NCBI GenBank assembly: GCA_023954715.1
Contig: JAGSHD010000010.1
Coordinates: forward strand, 116,655-180,654
Source: Candidatus Cloacimonadota bacterium
GTDB lineage: Bacteria; Muiribacteriota; UBA6191
DNA: 64,000 bases
Direction: 5' to 3'
Both the position numbers and the translations under genes were made by a program. The notes beneath the pieces were generated by a model that saw nothing but the letters and a program-made list of their open reading frames with translations, was not told where the DNA came from and made no database searches. Positions within the stretch are counted from its first letter, which is position 1. The number at the start of each line of letters is the position of its first letter. Positions 8,564 through 17,121 of the stretch are shown one piece after another.

Positions 8564-9909
8564 TGAGTGGACTCGAAACAATATTTATCATTATCTCAAA
8601 CTTTGTAATTTTGAGTGCATTTTTTAGTGCTGGCGCCTATCACTTACCTCAAGAGTATACCTTTGGTTTTTATAAATTTTTTTCTATTTGTTTGATTGTA
8701 TATTTTTGCTTTGAATTCATTAAACTTAGACTCTATTCACGGTTTAAAACTGATTTGCTCAACTACATGCAAAGAAATATTCAAAACCCAAATTCTGAAA
8801 TTCAAGAAGTACATTTTTCTCATCGACTGTTTCCATTTTATCAAGCACTACTTGTATTGCTAAACAAACTAGTACCTGATACAGACAGCCATGATCAAAT
8901 TGAGTTTTCACTAAAACCTTATTTAGCCTTATCAAAAGACGAAAAACTATCAAAAACTGTCTACATGGAAAAGTTTCTATCTCAGTTACAATCAGATATC
9001 CCTGATAGTCAGTACTTTATTTTCGGAGTTTCTAACAATCAAATACAGTTGCTACAATCCTTGTGTTTAGATCCCGAGATAAAATCTTTTATCAAACAGT
9101 CTTCTAAAGATGCTAAACCATTTGTTCATGAAAATAGCTTTAGCTTTAAAGCCTTTAACGAAAAAAAACCAATTGTAAGTAATGAGCTTGTTAACGATGA
9201 AAATTTCGCTCAATTCTTATCTAGAACTGACCTAAACACTCCAATTTTTGGTGGAGTGTTTCCTATTGTGGTTCACAACAAATGTATTGGTTTTTTATGG
9301 ATCAAATGTGTTAACCCTCATTTAGAGGTACTAAAAAAACACCAAGACTCTTTTGACCTACTACCTCTTTTGTTAGCAAATAAAATCTATCATTTAGAGT
9401 TCGACCCTTCATTTACTAACCCTCAGTATTATGATTCTAGTTTCTTTTTTCATCAAAAGGCTAATCAACTAACCGGTATCGCCTTAAATGTTTCCAATCC
9501 AAGTACAGTACTTTTAATGAAGGTCAATGTTTTTCGAAATGAACAAAACAAAGAGGCCCTCCAAAATATTTTTTCTATTTTAAAAAGCTTGCTTCCTAAA
9601 CATGCTATTTTTATGGAAGAAGCCAATCTAATCACGATTACTTTTAGTGGTGGCAATCAAAAGAAAACTCTTTTGATTGCGGCCAAAATATTAGATAAAA
9701 CTATTAAATACCTTCAAATAGAGTCTGGTCCCCCTTCTAGTGGCGAACTAAATATAGGAATCTCATTTCTAGAAGATGCCCCAGACCTTAGTACAGAAGA
9801 ATTTTATAACCATAATATCAATCAGGCGAAGTTAGCCTTAAAAGAGTCCATCTTAGCTGGACCAGATCAACTCAGAATTTTTGAAGAAGAGGAAACAAAT
9901 GAGCAATAA
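8563..9909 (+). CDS. membrane protein, probable degenerate GAF-GGDEF partner of the upstream cyclase
   Basis: A 448-residue protein I cannot name. Two membrane helices are visible at the N-terminus (about 6-24 and 34-52). The middle (about 125-270) has the alternating pattern of a GAF-like domain, with an IFGGVFPIVVHNKCIGFLWI segment typical of GAF strands. The last 165 residues look like a GGDEF domain without active site: where GG[DE]EF is expected there is TFSGGN, yet the tail (LNIGISFLED ... NINQAKLALKESILAGPDQLRIF) copies the G-I-S ... A-D-xAL-x-A-K-xxGrN-x-v pattern. GTG start, one-base overlap with the cyclase gene, 11-bp overlap with metG. I infer a regulatory partner of the cyclase. 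Confidence 0.55.
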   Translation: MSGLETIFIIISNFVILSAFFSAGAYHLPQEYTFGFYKFFSICLIVYFCFEFIKLRLYSRFKTDLLNYMQRNIQNPNSEIQEVHFSHRLFPFYQALLVLLNKLVPDTDSHDQIEFSLKPYLALSKDEKLSKTVYMEKFLSQLQSDIPDSQYFIFGVSNNQIQLLQSLCLDPEIKSFIKQSSKDAKPFVHENSFSFKAFNEKKPIVSNELVNDENFAQFLSRTDLNTPIFGGVFPIVVHNKCIGFLWIKCVNPHLEVLKKHQDSFDLLPLLLANKIYHLEFDPSFTNPQYYDSSFFFHQKANQLTGIALNVSNPSTVLLMKVNVFRNEQNKEALQNIFSILKSLLPKHAIFMEEANLITITFSGGNQKKTLLIAAKILDKTIKYLQIESGPPSSGELNIGISFLEDAPDLSTEEFYNHNINQAKLALKESILAGPDQLRIFEEEETNEQ

Positions 9910-11785
9910 AGATTCATTTTACATCACCACTCCAATATATTACGTAAATGACAATCCTCATATCGGCACTGCATATGTAACACTAATTTGTGATACTTTA
10001 TCTAGGTTTCACCGATTATTTCCTAAGTCTGTGCGCTTTACAACAGGATGTGACGAGCATGGACAAAAAGTTCAAGACTCAGCCACAAAACTAAACCGTA
10101 CCCCCCAAGAGCATGTGGATATCATGTCCAAAAATTTTGAAACTATCTGGGAAGATCTTGGTATAGAACACGATGACTTTATTAGAACAACGCAAGATCG
10201 TCATAAAAAGGTGGTTAATCACTTATTCACCAAATTAATGAAATCTGGTATGGTATACAAGGGTAAATATCAGGGAGCATACTGTACCCCATGTGAAACA
10301 TTTGTCACTCAAAGTAAAGCCGAAGATAATAAATGTCCTGATTGCTCAAGAGACCTCATATTGGTCGAAGAAGACAACTATTTCTTAAAGTTAAGCGCTT
10401 TCACTGACAAACTTCAAAAGCACTACGATGAAAACCCTGACTTTGTTCAACCTTCTTATAGAAAAAACGAAATGCTAGCTATGCTAAAAGCAGGGTTAGA
10501 TGATATATCCATTTCAAGAGATAGTGTCTCTTGGGGAATCCCTATTCCTGGAGATAGTGAGCACGTAATTTATGTTTGGATTGAAGCATTAATGAATTAC
10601 GTTACTTCCGCTGGCTACTTAAGTGATGATAAGCTTTTTGAAACCTTTTGGCCAGCAACTTGCCAAGTAGTTGGCAAAGACATCCTCAAGTTTCATGCTA
10701 TTACTTGGCCCGCTGTTTTAATGGCTGTAGGCCTGCCCTTACCTCAGACGATTTTAGCTCATGGCTTTATTTTGGCCGATGGTGAAAAAATGAGTAAATC
10801 AAAAGGAAATGCCGTAAGTCCTACAGACTTGGTTTCAAAATATGGTAAAGATGCTCTTCGATTTTCATTGTTTCGTGAAATCTCTTTAGGACAAGACGGA
10901 AGCTACAGCGAAGAGTCCCTTATTAAAAGATATAACTCGGAACTTGCTAATGATTTAGGCAACCTCTCACAAAGAGTTCTTGCAATGGTTGTCAAAAATC
11001 TTGGCGGCACTCTCAACCAGCCTGCTGAAATCGATACCGAAACTTTGGCTCAGTTTGATAAAGCTAAAAGCGAATATAAAGATTATTTTGAAAACTATAA
11101 ATTAAATCAAGGTATCGAGTCTCTTTGGACTTATGTTAATTATCTCAACAAATTTGTTGATCAATCCAAACCTTGGGCACTAGCCAAAGAAGAAAAGTTT
11201 GAACAATTAAATACGGTTTTATATACAGTAGCCGACTCTTTAAAAGCCCTAGCTCATTTGCTATCACCAGTGTTACCAGATACCTGTGTTAAAATATTAA
11301 ATAATTTAAACTTTGATGAGGATTTTTCTTGGGATAGCGCTTGTTTAAAGCAAATCCCTAGTGATCATACTATTAATAAAGCAATTCCTTTGTTTCCTAG
11401 AATAGAGCAAAGTAAAGCACAAAAACAAAATCAACAGAAAAAACCCAAAAAACAAGCCAAAAACTTAATTGACATTGAAGACTTTCAAAAAATTAAGATG
11501 GAGCTAGTTTCGATTCTAGAAGCAAAAAAACACCCAGAAGCTGATAAGTTATTAGTTTTACAGCTATCTACATCTCAAGGCAAAAAACAAGTTGTTTCTG
11601 GTATATCAAATTACTATGAACCAGATAGCTTGATTGGTAAACAAGTTGTATTTGTTAAAAACTTAAAACCCTGTGAATTAAGAGGCGTTCTATCAGAAGG
11701 TATGGTTTTAGCTGCTTCCAATAAAAAGGAGCTTAGCTTAGTTAGTGTTGACCAAAAGATTCAAGAGGGTAGCAAGGTATCCTAA
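9899..11785 (+). CDS. metG: methionyl-tRNA synthetase
   Basis: Class I synthetase charging tRNA-Met, 628 residues. The HIGH motif appears as NPHIGTAY near the N-terminus, the KMSKS loop as GEKMSKSKGN, and a four-Cys zinc knuckle (CTPC ... CPDC) lies in the connective insert. After the anticodon-binding helices and a lysine-rich linker comes a C-terminal EMAP/Trbp111-type tRNA-binding OB domain (about residues 535-620, with ILEAKKHPEADKL). I start at ATG 9899 rather than the TTG at 9881 because GAAGAGGAAA sits at the right distance before it. It overlaps the preceding gene by 11 bp and its TAA overlaps the tatD ATG by one base. Confidence 0.97.
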   Translation: MSNKDSFYITTPIYYVNDNPHIGTAYVTLICDTLSRFHRLFPKSVRFTTGCDEHGQKVQDSATKLNRTPQEHVDIMSKNFETIWEDLGIEHDDFIRTTQDRHKKVVNHLFTKLMKSGMVYKGKYQGAYCTPCETFVTQSKAEDNKCPDCSRDLILVEEDNYFLKLSAFTDKLQKHYDENPDFVQPSYRKNEMLAMLKAGLDDISISRDSVSWGIPIPGDSEHVIYVWIEALMNYVTSAGYLSDDKLFETFWPATCQVVGKDILKFHAITWPAVLMAVGLPLPQTILAHGFILADGEKMSKSKGNAVSPTDLVSKYGKDALRFSLFREISLGQDGSYSEESLIKRYNSELANDLGNLSQRVLAMVVKNLGGTLNQPAEIDTETLAQFDKAKSEYKDYFENYKLNQGIESLWTYVNYLNKFVDQSKPWALAKEEKFEQLNTVLYTVADSLKALAHLLSPVLPDTCVKILNNLNFDEDFSWDSACLKQIPSDHTINKAIPLFPRIEQSKAQKQNQQKKPKKQAKNLIDIEDFQKIKMELVSILEAKKHPEADKLLVLQLSTSQGKKQVVSGISNYYEPDSLIGKQVVFVKNLKPCELRGVLSEGMVLAASNKKELSLVSVDQKIQEGSKVS

Positions 11786-12549
11786 TGACTTTATTATTCG
11801 ATACTCATTCTCACCTTTACGATGAAAAGTACGATGAAGACAGAGAGGCTGTCTTGACCGAGTGTCAAGAAAAGTTAAAAGGCTGGATTAATGTTGGTGC
11901 AGATCTAGCTAGTTCAATCCAATGTAAAGATATCAGTGCAAAGTTTCCTAGTTCATTTTTTAGTTCTGGTGTCCATCCTCATGATGCTAAAGATCATTCA
12001 ATGCAAGATCTTGAAAAAGTTTTTGAACTACTTGAGCATGACCAATGTATAGCATCAGGAGAGATGGGACTTGATTACTTTTATGACTTTAGTCCTAGAC
12101 AATTACAACAAGACCTCTTTAAAGAGCAGTTGAAAGTCGCAAAAGAGAAAAACATGCCTTGTATAATACATGTGCGTGAAGCATTTGAGGACTTTTATAA
12201 AATTATAGATGAAGTCGGATATTACAATGGGGTTATTCATTGCTTTACAGGCACACTCCATGATGCCAAAGAAATCATAGATCGTGGTTTTTATGCTGGC
12301 TTTGGAGGTTTAATCACCTTCAAAAAAACACAAGAGATTAGAGATGCTTTTATGGTTATCCCTAATGATAAAATTTTACTTGAAACCGACTCACCTTATA
12401 TGGCCCCTACCCCAAAACGAGGAAAAAGAAATCTTCCTTATTATGTTGAATACATTAACAATAAAATGGCTGAATTAAAAGAGATCACCCCTGATGAAAT
12501 GATGACAATTACATATCAAAATGCTAAAACTCTTTTTTCACTAAAGTAG
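11785..12549 (+). CDS. tatD: TatD-family metal-dependent DNase
   Basis: A 254-residue TIM-barrel hydrolase of the TatD/YcfH family, 3'-5' exonucleases acting on damaged DNA. Metal ligands are visible in order: the N-terminal DTHSHL pair, GEMGLDY (Glu), IIHVREA (His), IHCFTG (His) and LLETDSPYMAP (Asp). Length is normal. The ATG overlaps the metG stop (TAATG). The metG-tatD pairing is widespread in bacteria. Confidence 0.95.
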   Translation: MTLLFDTHSHLYDEKYDEDREAVLTECQEKLKGWINVGADLASSIQCKDISAKFPSSFFSSGVHPHDAKDHSMQDLEKVFELLEHDQCIASGEMGLDYFYDFSPRQLQQDLFKEQLKVAKEKNMPCIIHVREAFEDFYKIIDEVGYYNGVIHCFTGTLHDAKEIIDRGFYAGFGGLITFKKTQEIRDAFMVIPNDKILLETDSPYMAPTPKRGKRNLPYYVEYINNKMAELKEITPDEMMTITYQNAKTLFSLK

Positions 12550-12550
12550 T

Positions 12551-13951
12551 ATGATACAAAAACTAAGATTACATATTATTCTATTCACTTTGTTTCTTGG
12601 CTTGAGCCAATCTGCCCCTAAGCCACGAATGCAAATAAAAGTAGAAGCATTACTAGCAGTTAATCAGGTCAAAGAAGCCAGAAAACTTATTTTAAATGCT
12701 TTAAAAGTAAACTCTTTAGACCCTTATGCCATGGGCATGAACGCATATATGCTCCTAGTTTACATGCAAAGATTAAATGAAGCCCAAAGCTATACCATAA
12801 AAAGCCTTAAAATCTACCCGAAGCATAGCCTTTTATTACATACTCTAGCTTGGTCATTTTATTTGCAAGGTAAGTTTAATCAGTCCCTTGCTGTTTTTGC
12901 TAAAATTGATCCAAAAATAAGACAATATGAACTACACTATCATTGGGCCTTAGCCGCCTCAAAAGCAAAAAATAACGCTTTAGCAATAGAGCACTTCAGG
13001 ATTGCAAGACAAATTCAACCTGCTAATCACAAGCTTCTTATGAGTATCGCCGTATTTTACGAGCAAAATAATCAACATAAAAAAGCCATACAAATGTATC
13101 AAAACACTCTAAATTTGCTAGACTCCAAACATCCTGCTCGCAAGTTATTGATTCAAAAGATTAGCGAGAAAAAACCACTGCATCAAAAATTTGCTTTTAA
13201 TAAAAAGCATGACAATCTATGGAAAGAAAAAAGAAACACTCCAAAACGCCCAAACCCAATACGAAAACCTTATAAAAAACAAAAACTTGTTAAAAAAAAC
13301 AATACCGAAAAAAACCCCTTTTTAGATTTTTCTTCAAATCAGGTCTTTCGCCCAAAACCAAAGTTTCAAAATGTTGAAACTATTACTCAAAAACAACACT
13401 ATGACCTAGCTATGAAATTGATGGAAAGAAACCTAATAAAAGATGCTACTTTAGAGTTTCATACCACCATTAATATGAACCCACAAACAAGCTATGCTCT
13501 CTCATCCAACTCCTTCATTAAAGACTTAAGCTTACTTTCAGATAATCCAAAGGATCGTATTTCAGAGCTACTTGATCTCTCAGAGGCTCTTTTCAAAGAA
13601 GCCAAATATCAACTCTCTTTATATTTACTCAGAAAAATACTTCTTAGTGAACCAAATAACGCTAGAACTCAAAAAAACATGGGATATTTATATTTGCATT
13701 TCAATAAACCAGTTATCAGCTTATCTATTTTAAGTAACTTACTAAAAGAGCATCCAAAATATACAGAAGCCTTAATTATTAAAGGGTATGCACTAAGTAA
13801 GTTAAGACGATTTTCTGAGGCCATACAAGTATTAACAGAAGCCAAAGCCACTATTGTAGATGATAACTATTCTAAACAATATGTAAATGATTTACTTCAT
13901 CAGGTACAAAGCTATGAAGACCCTACCCAACTTCACTTACAAAACTATTGA
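12551..13951 (+). CDS. exported TPR-repeat protein
   Basis: A 466-residue protein starting one base after tatD. The first ~20 residues form a signal peptide (hydrophobic core LHIILFTLFLGLS). Residues about 30-200 contain four to five tetratricopeptide-like units with the usual W/L-G-Y-A-F-A-P spacing; a highly basic, Lys/Asn-rich linker (about 205-270) follows; two or more further TPR units end the protein (about 340-455). TPR proteins hold other proteins together; partner unknown. Its last 38 bp overlap pgeF, so it is part of the metG-tatD-TPR-pgeF transcript. Confidence 0.8.
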   Translation: MIQKLRLHIILFTLFLGLSQSAPKPRMQIKVEALLAVNQVKEARKLILNALKVNSLDPYAMGMNAYMLLVYMQRLNEAQSYTIKSLKIYPKHSLLLHTLAWSFYLQGKFNQSLAVFAKIDPKIRQYELHYHWALAASKAKNNALAIEHFRIARQIQPANHKLLMSIAVFYEQNNQHKKAIQMYQNTLNLLDSKHPARKLLIQKISEKKPLHQKFAFNKKHDNLWKEKRNTPKRPNPIRKPYKKQKLVKKNNTEKNPFLDFSSNQVFRPKPKFQNVETITQKQHYDLAMKLMERNLIKDATLEFHTTINMNPQTSYALSSNSFIKDLSLLSDNPKDRISELLDLSEALFKEAKYQLSLYLLRKILLSEPNNARTQKNMGYLYLHFNKPVISLSILSNLLKEHPKYTEALIIKGYALSKLRRFSEAIQVLTEAKATIVDDNYSKQYVNDLLHQVQSYEDPTQLHLQNY

Positions 13952-14666
13952 TCTTGATTACAATCAACAACAGTTTAAGTTTCATCTTCATACAGATGGC
14001 CTAACAAACTTTGGTCATTTTGATTGTTTTGATACTAGCAGTAAACCAATTGATGGGATGTCAAAAGTTCCTTATCTTGCTTTAGCTAAAAAATACCCTG
14101 ACTTAACTTATTATGGTGTGCATCAAACGCATTCTACAAACATCTCACAGACCTCAAAAAGCTCTAATTTACTCAATATTTTACCAAACTCTGATGCTAT
14201 AACAAGCACCCAACATAACCAAGCTCTTTATATTAAAACAGCCGATTGCATGCCACTGATACTATTTAATGATGATTTCATATCTATAGTTCATCTAGGG
14301 CATAAGGGTTTCTTTGACGGGCTTGCCCAAAAAGTACTTTCAATGATAAAAGATGCTAAGCGGACTTCACTTAAGGCCTACATTGGCCCAAGCATTCAGT
14401 CTTGTTGTTTCGAGGTCAGTGCAGATTTTGTGCAAGATAAAATAGACCGCTTGTTAATCCAAAACCATCACATCATCAAACGCCAAAATAGGCTCTATTT
14501 AAACTTAAGTTCTTTGTTAAAAACGGAGCTTAAAAACTTTGGATTAAAAGAAAGAAATATTATTTCAAATGAATCTTGTACAAAATGTAACAGGCTATGG
14601 TTCTCTCACCGTTTTGATCACACAAAAAACAGAATCTCGCATCTTATCTTTAGATCTACTTCTTAG
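13914..14666 (+). CDS. pgeF: YfiH/PgeF/LACC1-family purine nucleoside phosphorylase / cell-wall editing oxidoreductase
   Basis: A 250-residue member of the multicopper-oxidase-like laccase-domain family. Members have purine nucleoside phosphorylase/deaminase activity (LACC1, bacterial YlmD), and E. coli PgeF corrects mis-incorporated L-Ser in peptidoglycan precursors. The zinc-binding set is present: HQTHS, TADCMP and HLGHKG (the usual HAGWRG is changed), then the C-terminal CTKC ... FSHR pattern. I take the ATG at 13914 with an AGG eight bases upstream. It overlaps the TPR gene upstream by 38 bp and the convergent CHAP gene by 11 bp. Confidence 0.9.
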   Translation: MKTLPNFTYKTIDLDYNQQQFKFHLHTDGLTNFGHFDCFDTSSKPIDGMSKVPYLALAKKYPDLTYYGVHQTHSTNISQTSKSSNLLNILPNSDAITSTQHNQALYIKTADCMPLILFNDDFISIVHLGHKGFFDGLAQKVLSMIKDAKRTSLKAYIGPSIQSCCFEVSADFVQDKIDRLLIQNHHIIKRQNRLYLNLSSLLKTELKNFGLKERNIISNESCTKCNRLWFSHRFDHTKNRISHLIFRSTS

Positions 14667-15363
14667 GGCTAATTTTCTTTAACTTGCCAACAGACCAAGT
14701 GTCAAACTCTGCCCAGTTTATACTTTTTTTCTTTTGTTTTTTTTTAACTAGAGACCAGGATTTAGTAGTCTTTGGGCTTTTTTTCAATGAAGATACTTTT
14801 AGCTTTAAAAGTTGATTCGAAGCCTTTCTCTTTTTACTAAAAACAAGGGGAGATCGGTAGATAGCAGCATCTCGTGACTCAAAAGAATAAATGAAACCAG
14901 CTACCTTGTGATATTTACCCCCATACCTCTTAACTGACTTTATCTTTGGGTTGTAGCTATAATGAACATCACAGGACATTTTCTCAGCTAAAGTCCAGTT
15001 GGATTCGTCCACCTTCATTTGATAAATACCATAAGAGTCAATAAACATGGATTTAACTTTTGCCACATGTCCTAAAGATAAGTCTTTTTGCTTAGCAATG
15101 ACCATAATGGAGTTTGTCGTAGGAATCTCGCCTTTTCCGTAACCTAGATCCCAATTTTTATATGCATGATAGGCACCACAATCTCGACTAAACATACATA
15201 AACCAGGCATTTTTACGGAGTCTCCACCAAATGCTTGCCGAGTGAATTTTACGCACTGACCACCATGAGCTCCATGTGTACAAGCATCGGCTCTAGCAAC
15301 AAAACTGACTACACAAAAGCTGTACAATAATATACTTAAAATATTTAGAGTTTTAGTGTAAAT
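14656..15363 (-). CDS. exported CHAP-domain amidase/peptidase, probable ATT start
   Basis: A cysteine amidase of the CHAP (NlpC/P60-like) fold, likely cutting peptidoglycan. The nucleophile is in GGQCVKFTRQAF and the His in LGHVAKV, followed by the ESNW segment typical of the third catalytic position; about 90 basic residues follow, useful for wall binding. The only ordinary start, TTG at 15327, has no ribosome-binding site and would cut the signal peptide in half. Reading upstream in frame, GGGAG lies six bases before an ATT at 15363, and from there a complete signal peptide (n-region YTKTLN, hydrophobic core, cleavage at ARADA) is formed, giving 235 residues. The ATT start is inference. Confidence 0.75.
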   Translation of the reverse strand: MYTKTLNILSILLYSFCVVSFVARADACTHGAHGGQCVKFTRQAFGGDSVKMPGLCMFSRDCGAYHAYKNWDLGYGKGEIPTTNSIMVIAKQKDLSLGHVAKVKSMFIDSYGIYQMKVDESNWTLAEKMSCDVHYSYNPKIKSVKRYGGKYHKVAGFIYSFESRDAAIYRSPLVFSKKRKASNQLLKLKVSSLKKSPKTTKSWSLVKKKQKKKSINWAEFDTWSVGKLKKISPKK

Positions 15364-15403
15364 CAGAGTCTCCCAAAGTAAGTTAATTTGCTATAAAAAT
15401 AGT

Positions 15404-16168
15404 TTACATCATCTCTAAAAGATGTTTTACACTCTCCACAACTAAATCGCAAGCCATATCTACTCTTTGAGGAGTATAGGTAGGTAAAACCATAATGCTT
15501 ATTTGAAATTTTCGGTCAATTCGAATATCACTATGATAACCAAGATGAGCAAACTTATTTAAATCATATTTTAATCGACAGGAAATCTTATGACGACTAT
15601 ATACTAATTCAACTTTCTCATTGATAGAATAAATACTATCACTAACTTTTTCAAGATCGAGCCCCTTGTCTCTAAAAGTGGATTCAAAAAATGAATTTGT
15701 ATAATTGATATTATCTACAATGTTGGAGTCGATCTTTAATATATTCATGGTAGTTTGACTCTCACTTGGAGAGGATTTTTTATAGGTTTGTTGAACAACC
15801 TCTTTTTCATGAGCCAAAAGCATCACCAAAAATAAAATAAACTCTCCTAGTTTTGATATGTAAGACTGACTGTAACGCTCATCCATTTCAACATGAAAAA
15901 TGGCATCCTTAGAAACTGAGCCTTGTTTGACTATAATTTGAGTTGGAGCAATACAAACACTTAACCCCTCTTCATAGTGTTGGTTTAAGTCATTAAAAGT
16001 AGTGGTGTTATCTTTTATCAAAATAACACCCGAACGGATCGAACATGATCTCAATTCAGCCGAATCTACAACTTGATAATTAGCCAAACCATAATCCAAC
16101 AGAACAGACTCTATAAACTCAAAGTTTTGCTTTATTGATTCAACATCAAAAGCCTTATAAGTTTTCAT
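15404..16168 (-). CDS. unknown protein, partner of the DUF4062 gene
   Basis: A 254-residue protein I do not recognise. It is neutral to acidic, has no signal peptide, and one short hydrophobic stretch (about residues 107-120, LGEFILFLVMLLAHE) that could be a buried helix. The C-terminal half is rich in alternating hydrophobic residues and ends with an amphipathic helix. Its ATG overlaps the stop of the DUF4062 gene by 4 bp (ATGA), so both products are made together; a functional complex is plausible. No catalytic motif is seen. Confidence 0.5.
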   Translation of the reverse strand: MKTYKAFDVESIKQNFEFIESVLLDYGLANYQVVDSAELRSCSIRSGVILIKDNTTTFNDLNQHYEEGLSVCIAPTQIIVKQGSVSKDAIFHVEMDERYSQSYISKLGEFILFLVMLLAHEKEVVQQTYKKSSPSESQTTMNILKIDSNIVDNINYTNSFFESTFRDKGLDLEKVSDSIYSINEKVELVYSRHKISCRLKYDLNKFAHLGYHSDIRIDRKFQISIMVLPTYTPQRVDMACDLVVESVKHLLEMM

Positions 16169-16911
16169 TTAGTTTGTACTTTCGAAACAAACAAATCCTT
16201 GATTCGATCGTAATTTTTAAATTGAGCACTTACATAAGTCGTAATATCCTCTAAGCTACTATATTTTTGTACCCAGTTTCCTTTTCTATTGGCTAAAGGA
16301 ACAAAATCTAAGGTAGCATCCTCATACATATCGATAACCTTTAAGTTTCCAAAAATTGGACTTTTTCTTAATCTTAGAGTTTTTCTATCAATTTGTGTTG
16401 GGTAGCCTAAGTTAGCCAATAAAGACCTAGCAAACACAACATGATCATGGGCTAAAACCCATCTTAGCTTCTTGAGTTTAATTGCCATTAAAAGCTCTTT
16501 ATGAGTTATTGATAAACTGTTTTCACTTCGTCCACTCCCATACTGAGGGGTAATTATACACAAAAACAGATCCGCTTTTTTTACTGCTTGAAGACAATTA
16601 TCAAAAGCACTTTGACTAGAGTATACGGGTAAAGTACCCTTATGTGACATCCACACTTCATATCCTAAATTATTTAAAATCTTATACACTTGATTTAAAA
16701 TTGGTTCAATTCCGTAAACAGTAGATGACACCATGATAGTAAGTTTCTTACTTTTAGGTTTTGTAGCCCTAGGTCGTAGTAACAGATCCTTGACTTCATT
16801 GATTCTAGAGTGAATTTTTTCTCTATTTAAAGTTTGTTTCTCTTGTATTGCTAAAGGCTTAGCCAAGATAACAAAACACAAAAGAAGCACGAAATATAAT
16901 GACTGTTTCAT
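16165..16911 (-). CDS. DUF4062 (TIR/SLOG-like) protein with hydrophobic N-terminus
   Basis: Residues about 57-240 match the DUF4062 family closely by pattern: IMVSSTVYGIE, GYEVWMSHKGT, a DNCL-x-AV-x-xADLFLCIITPQYGSG block, SITHKEL and HDHVVFARSLLANLG. DUF4062 is a Rossmann-like domain related to TIR/nucleoside-processing folds and often stands at the N-terminus of STAND or defence proteins. Here it is instead preceded by ~55 residues that begin with a hydrophobic stretch looking like a signal peptide or anchor (YFVLLLCFVILA). No Shine-Dalgarno is convincing at 16911, and an internal start would give the classical cytosolic form. Forms an overlapping pair with the following gene. Confidence 0.75.
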   Translation of the reverse strand: MKQSLYFVLLLCFVILAKPLAIQEKQTLNREKIHSRINEVKDLLLRPRATKPKSKKLTIMVSSTVYGIEPILNQVYKILNNLGYEVWMSHKGTLPVYSSQSAFDNCLQAVKKADLFLCIITPQYGSGRSENSLSITHKELLMAIKLKKLRWVLAHDHVVFARSLLANLGYPTQIDRKTLRLRKSPIFGNLKVIDMYEDATLDFVPLANRKGNWVQKYSSLEDITTYVSAQFKNYDRIKDLFVSKVQTK

Positions 16912-17041
16912 TTTTAAAAAACCATTTACCTTTTTAAAATAATATAAAGTTGAATTTCTGCACTTTAATATACAACAGATATCAACAAGGAATAAACTCC
17001 TTCAAGCTTATTCTTAGGTTTACTTTTTATCAAGGACTTAG

Positions 17042-17077
17042 TATCTTAAATAGCAAATATCATTACTATTTAAGATA
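17042..17077. promoter_or_regulatory. 12-bp perfect inverted repeat before pdxJ
   Basis: TATCTTAAATAG (17042-17053) is mirrored exactly by CTATTTAAGATA (17066-17077) across a 12-base loop, ending 44 bp before the pdxJ start codon. There is no T-run after it, so it is more likely an operator or an mRNA leader hairpin than a terminator. Confidence 0.5.
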
Positions 17078-17121
17078 TTAAGCAAGTTTTATTATGTACT
17101 GGGATAAAATAAGGATTTAAA

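Noticed and set aside
17042..17077. pdxJ upstream inverted repeat as a terminator
   Set aside because: No T-run follows on either strand, and the nearest upstream gene runs away on the other strand.
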